Shown in pieces: positions 8,949 to 20,033 of a DNA stretch of 64,000 nt. The DNA lies in contig JAKCFM010000001.1 of NCBI GenBank assembly GCA_025041195.1, positions 1 to 64,000 of the forward strand, given 5' to 3'. Source of the stretch: Halobacteriales archaeon YIM A00013. GTDB lineage: Archaea > Halobacteriota > Halobacteria > Halobacteriales > Haloarculaceae. Below the pieces are notes generated by a model that was given only the letters and a program-made list of their open reading frames with translations, was not told the origin of the DNA and did no database searches. Position 1 is the stretch's first letter. Each line of letters begins with the position of its first letter. Position numbers and translations under genes: made by a program.

Positions 8949-10085
8949 ATGGTGGATACGACACCAGTAGTGGTTAAGGCGTACCGAACTCCGCAGGGCA
9001 AAGAGGATGGCGTGTTTGCGGACGTTCGTAGCGAGGACCTTTCAATTCCATTGATCAACGAGATCTTGGCAGAGACCGGCCTTTCGGGCGAGGATATTGA
9101 CGATCTGATGTGGGGCTGTGCCCAGCAGCGTGGCGAGCAGGGGAACAATCTGGCCCGTGTGATCGCGTTGCTCTCCGATCTCGGCGAGTCGGTCCCGGCA
9201 ACGACGGTCAACCGCTGGTGTGCGTCCTCGGCGCAGTCGGTCATTTCGGCAAGCGACGCGATCCGTGCCGGCCAGCGTGATGCGATCATCGCCGGCGGTG
9301 TTGAGAGCATGTCGCGCGTGAAGATGGGGCAGAACACGCAGAACGCCCATCCCGGGATGAACGATGAGTACAACATCGCAAAGCTCTCGATGGGAATGAC
9401 GGCCGAGGAGGTTGCTGACCGCCATGACATCAGCCGTGAGCGCCAGGACGAGTATGCCGCTCGTTCACAGCAGCGCGCCGTCGAGGCGACCGAGGAAGGT
9501 CGGTTCGACGACGAAATCATTCCGATCGAGACCGAAGACGGGACGGTCAGCGAGGATGAGGGGCTTCGTCCGGGGACCACCGCGGAGAAGCTCGCCGGGC
9601 TGCCAACGGTGTTCAAAGCCGACGGGACGGTCACGCCAGGCAACGCATCGCAGGTGTCCGACGGCGCTGCGGCGTTGCTCATCACCTCGAAAGCGTTCGC
9701 CGACGAGCACGATCTCGACGTGATGGCAGAAATTGGTGCCAACAACGTTGCCGGCGTCAACCCCGAAGTGATGGGAATCGGTCCAGTTCCGGCCGTCGAA
9801 GGGATGCTAGAGCGCAACGGTCGATCGATCGAGGAGTACGGACTCGTTGAGCTCAACGAGGCCTTTGCCAGCCAGACCCTGTACTGCCAGGAGGAACTCG
9901 GCTTTGACGACGACATCTACAACGTCAACGGCGGTGCAATAGCCATTGGCCACCCGCTCGGTGCCAGTGGCGCACGACTGCCGGTGACGCTCCTCCACGA
10001 GATGGAAAAACGCGACGTTGAGCGCGGTATTGCGACCGAGTGTGTCGGCTTCGGACAGGGTGCGGCGATCGAGTTCAGCAGGTAA
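8949..10085 (+). CDS. Thiolase family protein (acetyl-CoA C-acyltransferase)
   Basis: A 378-aa thiolase that would condense or cleave acyl-CoA with acetyl-CoA in beta-oxidation or acetoacetyl-CoA formation. The acyl-accepting Cys is in VNRWCASS, the catalytic His in GHPLGASGAR, and the second Cys in ATECVGFGQGAA. EFNEAFA-type sequence (VELNEAFAS) is present. Full length for the family, starting at ATG 8949. It stands alone with its own promoter region. Its 3' end overlaps the convergent HTH gene by 169 bases if that frame is used to its stop. Confidence 0.92.
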   Translation: MVDTTPVVVKAYRTPQGKEDGVFADVRSEDLSIPLINEILAETGLSGEDIDDLMWGCAQQRGEQGNNLARVIALLSDLGESVPATTVNRWCASSAQSVISASDAIRAGQRDAIIAGGVESMSRVKMGQNTQNAHPGMNDEYNIAKLSMGMTAEEVADRHDISRERQDEYAARSQQRAVEATEEGRFDDEIIPIETEDGTVSEDEGLRPGTTAEKLAGLPTVFKADGTVTPGNASQVSDGAAALLITSKAFADEHDLDVMAEIGANNVAGVNPEVMGIGPVPAVEGMLERNGRSIEEYGLVELNEAFASQTLYCQEELGFDDDIYNVNGGAIAIGHPLGASGARLPVTLLHEMEKRDVERGIATECVGFGQGAAIEFSR

Positions 10086-10435
10086 CGCCGAACTCGACTG
10101 CGGCCATGATTGTACTGCGACGCTCGCTGTTCGCGTGCCTTGAGTGCGATTCCTTCAAGCCGATACAGCTCGCGACCGAGGTCGCTCTCTTCGTTTAGCG
10201 TGTAGTAGGGGTTTCCATTGTGGCTGCTCGCATTGATCACACCCATTTCTTTGAGCGTATCGAGATGGTTGTAGACGGTGCTCCGCGACACGCCGGCGAG
10301 CTGGGCGGCGTAGCTCACGGTGATCTCCCGTCCGCGTTCGCCCACGAACGCGGCGAGAACCTTCGTTCGACCGGGAGTTCCGAACAAGTCCATGAAGGGA
10401 TGGGCTTCTGCGAAGGCGCCTTCTTCAGTCGTCAT
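9917..10435 (-). CDS. Winged-helix transcriptional regulator with overlapping 3' end
   Basis: A 172-aa frame starting at ATG 10435 (MTTEEGAFAEAHPFMDLFG). Residues 20-90 form a clear winged helix, with recognition-helix sequence AGVSRSTVYNHLDTLKEMG and wing NGNPYYTLNE. It is a haloarchaeal wHTH regulator of the kind that reads PGRTKVLxAxVG near the start. The last 56 or so residues lie antisense inside the thiolase gene and read like non-coding sequence (AAPCPKPTHSVAIP). A one-base shift near 10105 would instead end the protein at a TGA beside the thiolase stop. The regulator is divergent from panB, with starts 81 bases apart, so panB is a candidate target besides itself. Confidence 0.75.
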   Translation of the reverse strand: MTTEEGAFAEAHPFMDLFGTPGRTKVLAAFVGERGREITVSYAAQLAGVSRSTVYNHLDTLKEMGVINASSHNGNPYYTLNEESDLGRELYRLEGIALKAREQRASQYNHGRSRVRRYLLNSIAAPCPKPTHSVAIPRSTSRFSISWRSVTGSRAPLAPSGWPMAIAPPLTL

Positions 10436-10516
10436 ACTAATGCACCCTACTAGTACAGGTATTGACCTATACAAATAGTCCACAAACGCTATTCTCTGCC
10501 AACACGACGATCGTCC

Positions 10517-11344
10517 ATGGGACGGACGACAATCCGCGATATCGAGGCCAAACACGACGCTGGCGAGCAGCTGACGATGTTGACCGCCTACGACGCGCCG
10601 ATCGCCCGGTGTGTCGATGCTGGCGGCGTCGATATGATTCTGGTTGGTGACACTGCCGGTCACAACCACCACGGCTACGATGATACGCTCCCAGTGACAA
10701 TGGACGAAGCGCTCTCGAACACTGCCGCCGTCGCCAGGGGGACCGAGGAGGCGATGGTGATCGCGGATCTGCCGTTTTTGAGCTACGGCACATCACTGGA
10801 AACGTCGCTAGAGAATGCGGGGAAATTCATGAAAGAGGCCGGTGCGGACGCCGTCAAACTTGAAACACCACCAGAGGGTGGAACGACGGTCGAGATCATC
10901 GATCGGCTCACAGAGCTGGGAATCCCCGTGATGGGACATCTCGGGCTGACGCCCCAGCGAATGAACGAGATCGGCGGGCCGGTCGTACAGGGTCGAGACG
11001 GGCCGGAGAGTGCTGTTGCCGATCAGTTCGTCGAGACTGCACAGGAGCTGGTCAGCGCGGGCGTGTTCGCGCTCGTCCTTGAGGCCGTCACGGAGCCGGT
11101 AGCCAAACGCATCACCGAGTCGATCACCGTTCCAACGATCGGGATCGGTGCTGGTCGGCACGTCGACGGTCAGGTACTCGTGATTACGGATCTGCTCGGG
11201 CTTGGCAACGAAGGCTATCGGTTCGAGAAGACGTACGCGGATCTGGAAACCGAGATCACCGATGCAGTCGGGGCGTTTGTTGATGATGTCAGCCAGCAGG
11301 CGTATCCAGCGCGAGAGCACGTCTACGAGCCGATCGATGAATAA
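10517..11344 (+). CDS. panB: 3-methyl-2-oxobutanoate hydroxymethyltransferase
   Basis: A 275-aa ketopantoate hydroxymethyltransferase, which transfers a hydroxymethyl group from methylene-tetrahydrofolate or an equivalent carrier to alpha-ketoisovalerate in pantothenate/CoA synthesis. Family motifs are LTAYDAPIARCVD, MILVGDTAGH (Mg-binding Asp), VKLETPPEGG, MGHLGLTPQ, LVLEAVTE with the catalytic Glu, and TIGIGAGRHVDGQVLV. Length and ends are normal. It is divergently oriented to the wHTH regulator. Confidence 0.95.
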   Translation: MGRTTIRDIEAKHDAGEQLTMLTAYDAPIARCVDAGGVDMILVGDTAGHNHHGYDDTLPVTMDEALSNTAAVARGTEEAMVIADLPFLSYGTSLETSLENAGKFMKEAGADAVKLETPPEGGTTVEIIDRLTELGIPVMGHLGLTPQRMNEIGGPVVQGRDGPESAVADQFVETAQELVSAGVFALVLEAVTEPVAKRITESITVPTIGIGAGRHVDGQVLVITDLLGLGNEGYRFEKTYADLETEITDAVGAFVDDVSQQAYPAREHVYEPIDE

Positions 11345-11394
11345 GTGAATATCTCCGATCTGAACGAGTCCACTCCAACCTCATTCCAATTGTA

Positions 11395-12258
11395 TTATTT
11401 CCTGTTCGTGATTGCGGTATCGAACCACGATGGACGCGCAACGGTTGTCGAGTTAATAGTCGTAATTTGGACGGTATGGGTTACGTCGACTGATGTATTC
11501 TCGACCGTAGTCGCTTCTGGTGGGGGATTTTTCAGCATGGCGTGATACTGTGCTGTATAGTTGTAGATCCGTCCCTGTGGACCAACGGCGGCTGTTGTGT
11601 AGCTATCTGCTGGTGCTATCAGTTCGTCAGTAATGACCGTACGTGGTGGCTGTCCCGTCGCTTCAATAACTGTTCGATTTTCTCCCTGGAACGCAACGAC
11701 GCTCATTTCGCTTGCAGCATATGAGGTGGTGAATCCTGTCCGTGTTCTGGTCCACTCTTCGATGACATCCGAGCGATTTCGTCGTGTGTCAGTCCGATAG
11801 CTTGTATTGGACGAACTATTCCGTTGGGAGATTGTTTGGGTTCGATTCGCCCACAGTTCGTATGTAATTGCGGAGCGTCCGGAAGTAGCGTGTGCACTCT
11901 GGGTAATGCTGATGAAAATACGACTGCGGTCATCCGTCACGCGGGCTGTAAGATTGAATCGATCTCGTATAGTTCCGTTGGCAAAGACGGCAGTCACGGT
12001 TTCCGTCCGTGTGTACGATACATTTTGCAGACTCTCGTGGTGCGCTGTTGAAAGTGCATTGAGATCGGTGACGCCGTATGACGCTACGCCTGGTGCAAGC
12101 TGAGCGGGCGATGGTGTTTGTGTGGTCTCTGTCGGAATCGGTGCAGGCGTCAGTTCCGTTGTGCCACCAGATGACGGCCCATTAGCGGGGAACGCGTTGC
12201 AGCCTGCGAGGATAAGGAGTCCGACAACCAGGATATGAATGATTATTCGTCGGTACAT
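11395..12258 (-). CDS. Lipoprotein, DUF7537-like
   Basis: Reading from ATG 12258 (MYRRIIIHILVVGLLILAGC) gives 287 aa with a lipobox LAGC, so the mature protein would be lipid-anchored outside the membrane. A Ser/Thr/Pro-rich linker follows, then a beta-rich domain with many NxT sequons. The sequence VTDLNALSTAHHESLQNVSYT is typical of the haloarchaeal DUF7537 lipoproteins, which look like LolA/LppX-type folds. That resemblance is inferred. An ATG five codons earlier (12273) is also possible. It converges on panB. Confidence 0.75.
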   Translation of the reverse strand: MYRRIIIHILVVGLLILAGCNAFPANGPSSGGTTELTPAPIPTETTQTPSPAQLAPGVASYGVTDLNALSTAHHESLQNVSYTRTETVTAVFANGTIRDRFNLTARVTDDRSRIFISITQSAHATSGRSAITYELWANRTQTISQRNSSSNTSYRTDTRRNRSDVIEEWTRTRTGFTTSYAASEMSVVAFQGENRTVIEATGQPPRTVITDELIAPADSYTTAAVGPQGRIYNYTAQYHAMLKNPPPEATTVENTSVDVTHTVQITTINSTTVARPSWFDTAITNRK

Positions 12259-12470
12259 CCGAATGGACTCCAATCATTGTCTCAAATAGTATTAATGTTG
12301 ACTGTTTGCCTGGTGTACTCCTGTACTGCGCACGCACGTCTTCGAAGCAGCCGAACCGACTCGGATTTTCCGAGACAGTAGGTGGTCGGCACCATCGGTT
12401 ATGCGCCTGGAGCGTCAATCGTACTCTCAACTGTGATCACACCTAATGGGTGAACGCTTTCACCACTGCC

Positions 12471-13226
12471 TCACTCCTCGGTTCGACCGGACGCCAGCCG
12501 CCGCAACTGACTGCGAACCGTTTTCAGTCGCTCCGTGAGCTGTCCATCGGGATCACGTTTTGCGGGTGCGCTTTCATCGTCGGAGAAGTCGGGCTGGACA
12601 AAGAGCAAGACGACTGCCACGCCGATTTCGACGCCGATCACGGCCATCAACAACACCACCATCACCGAGCTTTCGACGCCGTGGAGTCGGCTTTCGAGCA
12701 GCGCGACGAACAGCCCGGAGATGAGAAACACGCCACCACCTCCTCGCAGGACCGAATCGAACAGCGAGTGCTCACGACCGCTATGGAGGCTGTACACGAG
12801 CATTGCGCCGCCAACGAAGTGGAGGCAGAACGCCCAGAGCCACGCCGGGACGACGGTGGGAAGCGCGATGTTCAGCCCAGCAAACGGGCTGAGAAGGACC
12901 GACACGAGCCCGTCGATGAGCAGCTGACTCAGTTTTAGCCAGGCCGCCAGCATGTCGTCGTAGAAGCCCACTCCCCAGCCGGCGACCGTCAGCTCGATCT
13001 CGAACAGTATCGTCCCAAGCCGTCTCCAGATCTCCCAGCCCGTTACCTCGCCGAGCAAAAACAGCAAAAACACTGGCAGTAACCCGAGGACCCCGAAGAT
13101 CATCGCGAGGGTAATCCACACGCGACGAGCACGCCAGAGGACGACCCACGTGCAGTACAGCGCCGGTAACAGTGGGATGACCAACAGCGGCGTTTCCAGC
13201 ACCAGGTCGATCGTTGTCTCAAACAT
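12471..13226 (-). CDS. Polytopic membrane protein, function unknown
   Basis: A 251-aa protein with about six hydrophobic segments (for example [35 protein letters not shown]-like, [38 protein letters not shown]) and a charged cytoplasmic tail of about 45 residues ([18 protein letters not shown]). It is divergent from the malic enzyme gene, with starts 168 bases apart. No family was recognised. Confidence 0.68.
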   Translation of the reverse strand: MFETTIDLVLETPLLVIPLLPALYCTWVVLWRARRVWITLAMIFGVLGLLPVFLLFLLGEVTGWEIWRRLGTILFEIELTVAGWGVGFYDDMLAAWLKLSQLLIDGLVSVLLSPFAGLNIALPTVVPAWLWAFCLHFVGGAMLVYSLHSGREHSLFDSVLRGGGGVFLISGLFVALLESRLHGVESSVMVVLLMAVIGVEIGVAVVLLFVQPDFSDDESAPAKRDPDGQLTERLKTVRSQLRRLASGRTEE

Positions 13227-13393
13227 CGGAGGAATACATCTGGAGGCGATCCAGATACGCAGGTTCGCTCCGAGAGCTAAAAGATTTTGTGGGATTGACA
13301 GTGCCGGGCAGATCGAGCGCAGCCACGAGCGCTCAGAGGGGCGTTCGCGTGTCTCACGCAGAGTGGAAATACGACGTTCTCCAAGGATGGACT

Positions 13394-15652
<2,259 letters not shown>

Positions 15653-15654
15653 AA

Positions 15655-17382
15655 CTACTGCATCCACCAGCGAGCGTCGTGAATGCGGAGCTTCAACCGT
15701 GCCGGAAGCCCCCTGACCGCGTGATCGTCTGGGAACAGTGACTCGTCGAGACGATACCGATCGTACAGTTCATCGCGTGGCGGCCAGGCCGGCTCGAACG
15801 CATCAAGAAACGGCACCTTCCGTCGAAGGAATCGCTGGATCTGGTTCAGTCGAACGGATCCGAGCGGCTGACTCTGTGGTCGGTGCGCGAGTATATCGTC
15901 GTCGATGGACCCAACCGCTTTTCGGAATGTATCGTAGCGTCGGTACTCCGGCGGTGTTTTGAGATGCCAGTCGAGCAGTTCGCTGTCGATGGCAACGAAT
16001 CCCTCGTAGTAGTGGTCGGCAAGATGCATGTGCATCGGCATCACGGGCTGATTTTTGATGACGAGCAGATCCATCGCATTGTGGACCGACTCGGCACGCT
16101 CCCAACAAGTTTCGAGTTCGGCTTCAAGCTGTGATCGCAAAAATGCCGTTGGTGACGCGTCAAGCGTGAGATCCACATCGAACAGCGCTTTGGCCGCCTC
16201 GGCAACCCGCTCGCTCTCTGCGGGGAAAAATCCAAGCGTGTCGAGCAGCGAATCGATCGGATCGGGATCCGGCGCAAGCCCTTTCGATGGCAGTTTCATC
16301 CCGAACAGTTCGAGCCCGTCGCGTTCGAGGAAGTAGCCCTTGAACAGCGTATCGAACAGCGTCCCGTGATAGACGGAGTCCATCTCGAAGCTGTCGTTGA
16401 AGCCGGCGTGGTGGATGTGCAGTGCTTCTTTGATCCCCTGGGTGTAGCGACTCTTCTCGTCAGTGGGCAGCAGATATCGCTCGTCGGGTTGCAAGACCGT
16501 GTGCGATACGTCGTACTGGTCGGCAAGATTTTGTGCCACCGTGACCTCCCGGGAGTTTGGATTACCGATCGTGTAGCTTTCTGCCATCGACGGTATCTCA
16601 GTGAGAAAAATACGCGAATCGTGGCCTCCCGAGAGCAACAGTCCGGCGGGACGAGGCGACGTGGCACGTCGATCCACGGCCCGTACCAGCCGCTCGGAAA
16701 GCTCACGCGCGTAGTCGAACGACGCCGGCTCATAGACGAATCGGTCGAGCTCACCGACGTGATCGGCGTTGAGATAGCCGTCAAAGGGCACCCTGTCGAT
16801 CGACTGGAGGAGCGTCCGTTCGCCAAGGACCGTCCCGAGATGAATGTACTCCAACAGCGAGTCACGTCGGTAGGAGAGTGAGGAGCGGCGCTGGGTCAAC
16901 ACGGCGAGATCGGTACTGAACAGGCGGTCGCCGTCGATATCGGTGTAGAAACACTCCCAGGATCGGACGGGATCGGTGACGACGGTCGCTTGCTCGTCGG
17001 TTGCAAATACTGCAAGAAACGAGCCGTTCAGTGCCCGAACAGCGTCGATTCCCTCGCGGGTGAACCGCTCAAACAGCCACTCGGCAAGCGATTCGGTTTT
17101 TTCGAGCTCGTCGTCTGCGTAGGTATCGCGGGGATAGAGCTCTCCCCAGAGACAGCAAAAGCCATCGCCGTCGTCGTACACCGAACTTCGACCGTCAACG
17201 GCGAGGCCCGGATCACGAACCCCAACTGTCATCGTCGACGTGCTACAGATCGTATCGAACGCGTCGGCGTTGCGGTGGCGGTCGAACAGCGACCGATCAC
17301 CAAAACAGCCGAACAGCTCTTTGTTCATTTTTCGACTCGAAGCAACTGCGTCGTCCTGTGTTCTGAGTGTGTACGTCATCAC
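15655..17382 (-). CDS. Asparagine-synthase-like protein (downstream member of pair)
   Basis: Up to 575 aa. An N-terminal class II glutaminase-like domain precedes an ATP-pyrophosphatase domain with PP-loop LLLSGGHDSRIFL near residue 250. The N-terminus reads MNKELFGCFGD from an internal ATG at 17328, or MMTYTLRTQ from GTG 17382. In neither case is Cys the second residue, so glutamine hydrolysis looks doubtful and free ammonia or another amino donor or substrate is possible. The GTG at 17382 overlaps the stop of the upstream paralogue (GTGA), which supports an operon. Enzymes of this kind in haloarchaea often modify surface sugars or small metabolites rather than making asparagine. The product here is unknown. 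Confidence 0.8.
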   Translation of the reverse strand: MMTYTLRTQDDAVASSRKMNKELFGCFGDRSLFDRHRNADAFDTICSTSTMTVGVRDPGLAVDGRSSVYDDGDGFCCLWGELYPRDTYADDELEKTESLAEWLFERFTREGIDAVRALNGSFLAVFATDEQATVVTDPVRSWECFYTDIDGDRLFSTDLAVLTQRRSSLSYRRDSLLEYIHLGTVLGERTLLQSIDRVPFDGYLNADHVGELDRFVYEPASFDYARELSERLVRAVDRRATSPRPAGLLLSGGHDSRIFLTEIPSMAESYTIGNPNSREVTVAQNLADQYDVSHTVLQPDERYLLPTDEKSRYTQGIKEALHIHHAGFNDSFEMDSVYHGTLFDTLFKGYFLERDGLELFGMKLPSKGLAPDPDPIDSLLDTLGFFPAESERVAEAAKALFDVDLTLDASPTAFLRSQLEAELETCWERAESVHNAMDLLVIKNQPVMPMHMHLADHYYEGFVAIDSELLDWHLKTPPEYRRYDTFRKAVGSIDDDILAHRPQSQPLGSVRLNQIQRFLRRKVPFLDAFEPAWPPRDELYDRYRLDESLFPDDHAVRGLPARLKLRIHDARWWMQ

Positions 17383-19248
17383 GGTTCTCCTTCAGGAACG
17401 GCTGGTTTACTCTCCGAATCTTCATCATTGTTCATGGGTCTGTCGATCAGTTCCTCACAGACCGCGTCAGTGACGTCCATTGAAAGGAGCGTGAACAACG
17501 AGTAGAGAATCGGTGTGTTGTCCTCACCGTCGAGATGTTCGTGGTAGGTCTGCCAGGCCCCAGGTCGATTCAGTGACGGAAGCGTTTCGAGCACTGTGGC
17601 TCCGGCACGGAGGGTTTCGATCGGGAACGACTGGGCTCTGATGAGTTCGGTTCGATTCGGCCACGGCGAGTGGTCGTGTGATCGCTGTCAGCGCTGGATG
17701 TTTTCCCCAGAAATCAATCGGGAACCGGCCAGTGTGTGCGTGAGGAATCTCGGCGAGCGTCGGTTCGATCGCTTCGATCGCCTCATTGACGAAGTTCCGG
17801 CGCAAGAAGAATTTCGCAGGAACCTGTTGCTGGAGATCAACGATTCGGTTGTCAAGAAACGGCGTCCGATACGGACGCATGTGGGCGAGACTCTCGGAGA
17901 AGATCGCGTCAGTATCAGCACTCAGTGGATAGAAGCTGCTGTACATCGCCATATCCCGGAGATTCTCAAAGCGGACGCCGTGGTTGATGTAGCCATCACC
18001 GTCGGCCGTGATGTTCCGCTTGAGCACGTCTGCAATCGAGAAATCATCGGCGTCGTTGAAGTACGAAAGCGGCTCGATCGTCTCGCTCAGCTGTGCCGAG
18101 ACGTATTCGTCGATCGTGTCAACAGACTGTGCGATTGGTAGCGTGAGCTTTCCGATGGCGTTGAGCGAGAGCGTTCGGGTTTCGAGTGGGCCCCCACCGA
18201 GCAGCGTGTCGGCGTACAGTCCAGAGACGAGCACGTCTACGTCGTTGCGGATCTCCTCGTCGAAGCCCAGAAAGTAGGCCTGATCGAACCAGCCGCTGAA
18301 GTTCGAGAGCTTCGGGCCGGTTTCGAGCAGATCGGCGTCGTAGGAGTCACCACGTTCGAGCAGTCGGAACGTGTTTCCGGTTGCGAGCGCCGACCGCTGT
18401 GCCACTTTCGCCTCCCGGCTCATCCAGTCGGCGTTGTGGAACGTCGTCACCGGCTGGTCGATCGCTGCGAGTGCGAGCCGCGAGTCGCTCCCACCGGAGA
18501 GCAACACGCCGTACTCCAGTTCATCGTCCGTCCATTCGGAGAACACCTGTTGGATCGTTTCGGTGAACCGATCCTGGAAGTATGAAAACGGCTTGTCGAT
18601 CGGATCGTGGTGGGGTCGCCAGTACGTTTCTGTCGTTCGCGAGAGCGCCTCCAGGTCGATCGTGACGATTGAGCCGGGCGGGAACTGTCTGACGCCGGCG
18701 ATTGGGCTTTCGATTCCGCCGACGCCACGGAGTTCTAGATACTCATACAGATACTCCTCGTCGAAGCCAGCCGGCAGCGCTGGGTGTGTCACCAGCGACT
18801 GCGATTGTGAGGAGACCAACATGGTGTCCGATTCCGGCTCGGCGAAATAGAGCGGCCGTGTGGCGAATCGGTCGGTTACGAACGAGAGTTCGTTCGCCGA
18901 CTGATCGTAGATCACGAGCGCGAAGTTTCCGTTGAGTCCACGGACGAAGTTCAGTCCGAACAGATCGTACAGGTGGGCACAAAATGCGGCACTGCCGTCC
19001 GGTGGGCCGTTTCGTGGTGAGTAGTTATCCGTGGCGCCGTAGCCGTAGATATCTCCCCAGACCCAGATGAGCACGTCATCGCCAGCCCGCGCCGGTTGGT
19101 CGCCGGCCAGCACCGAGTGCATCGACCCCCTGAGATCGAATCGGTCGTCCTGGTATTCGATGGACTGTTCGTTTTCGTGCCAGCCAATGGCCGATTCCAT
19201 TCCTGCTGACAGTTCATCGTCGCCAAGTACTGCGCTGATTCCTACCAT
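17379..19248 (-). pseudogene. Asparagine-synthase-like protein with a single-base frameshift near its 3' end
   Basis: The gene starts at ATG 19248 (MVGISAVLG) behind a strong purine-rich RBS (GGGGGAGGGAG). The glutaminase-like domain is followed by PP-loop VLLSGGSDSRLAL, and the frame is convincing down to FWGKHPALTAIT. Between about 17688 and 17660 the homologous reading moves to the next frame: DHSPWPNRTELIRAQSFP, then LETLPSLNRPGAWQTYHEHL, ending at 17379 with a GTGA overlap into the next gene. The unshifted frame runs into improbable Ser/Arg/Pro-rich sequence and stops at 17524. One extra base explains it. It may be a true mutation or an assembly error. The N-terminal Cys of active glutaminase domains is replaced by Val. 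Confidence 0.75.
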
Positions 19249-19552
19249 CTCCCTCCCCCAGTTACACACCGCTCGTGCCCAGCGATCCGGTTGGTGGCCC
19301 CCTCCCCGGGGCGTGCCCATCCGGACATCGTCGCTGCTGGGGCACGAAAAACGGTCATCGAGTATGTGTACACCCTGACGTTATTTATACGATACGCAAG
19401 CAAGTCGTCGGTTTGCGCACCCCCGTTGATTGAGGTGTGCCAGTGCAGTGGTGTGCTTTTGTGTTCGTCGAACGCCATTGAGCAGGCAACACAGTTCCCT
19501 CCACGAGCAATCATCGAGTAGATATTTCACTGAAGGGTGAGACGTAGGGGTG
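19249..19552. other. Divergent intergenic region
   Basis: This gap lies between the leftward asparagine-synthase pair and the rightward small membrane protein. On the minus strand a TATA element (TATAAATAAC, near 19381-19390) is well placed for the pair. The rest shows no coding pattern or RNA gene. Confidence 0.5.
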
Positions 19553-19966
19553 ATGTTATCGACACACCGGATGCGAGATTTTGGATCCATCTTGTGCACG
19601 CTGTTGTGTGCGGTTTTCGCCGCGGGTGTGTTTTTCACTCCGGCAATTTCAGTGGCGAATGATCTCGCTGGCACGCCACTCATGGAGTCGACGATCACGA
19701 ATCGCTCGCTTCTTTTGGCGTTGCTTGTTGGGCCACTGTTTGCTGTCGGCGTTCTCTCGCTTGATCACCTGCTGGATCTGTGTCTCGTTCTCTATCTGAG
19801 CAGCGTCGGGTTGTTCATCACGAGCGAGATCGTTCTGTCTGTGTTTCAGTTCGAGGGCAGTCTGGGCCCTGCGTCGCCGTTCCTGTGGGGAGTGGCGTAT
19901 GGAATCTGTCTCGTGGTTGGGATCGGGTTGTACACGCCAATTGGGTGGGTGGATTCGACACCATAG
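19553..19966 (+). CDS. Small membrane protein, four helices
   Basis: A 137-aa protein with hydrophobic segments around FGSILCTLLCAVFAAGVFF, SLLLALLVGPLFAVGVLSL, LCLVLYLSSVGLFIT and WGVAYGICLVVGIGLY, and little soluble sequence. ATG 19553 is preferred to the overlapping GTG at 19550. No family was recognised. It precedes the phosphatase-superfamily gene by 67 bases on the same strand, but that gene appears to have its own TATA-like element (AAATTAATTTA around 20001). Confidence 0.62.
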   Translation: MLSTHRMRDFGSILCTLLCAVFAAGVFFTPAISVANDLAGTPLMESTITNRSLLLALLVGPLFAVGVLSLDHLLDLCLVLYLSSVGLFITSEIVLSVFQFEGSLGPASPFLWGVAYGICLVVGIGLYTPIGWVDSTP

Positions 19967-20033
19967 TGTTGGCTGGAGTGTTGATCGATTACATATCAGA
20001 AAATTAATTTACTCGGAATCTGAGTCACTAATC

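Noticed and set aside
13214-13393. 60-codon N-terminal extension of malic enzyme
   Set aside because: It overlaps the divergent membrane gene and has no similarity to the family. ATG 13394 gives the usual N-terminus.
19381-19698. Leftward frame of 105 codons antisense to the small membrane gene
   Set aside because: It overlaps the convincing helix-rich gene at 19553-19966 and has no family signal.
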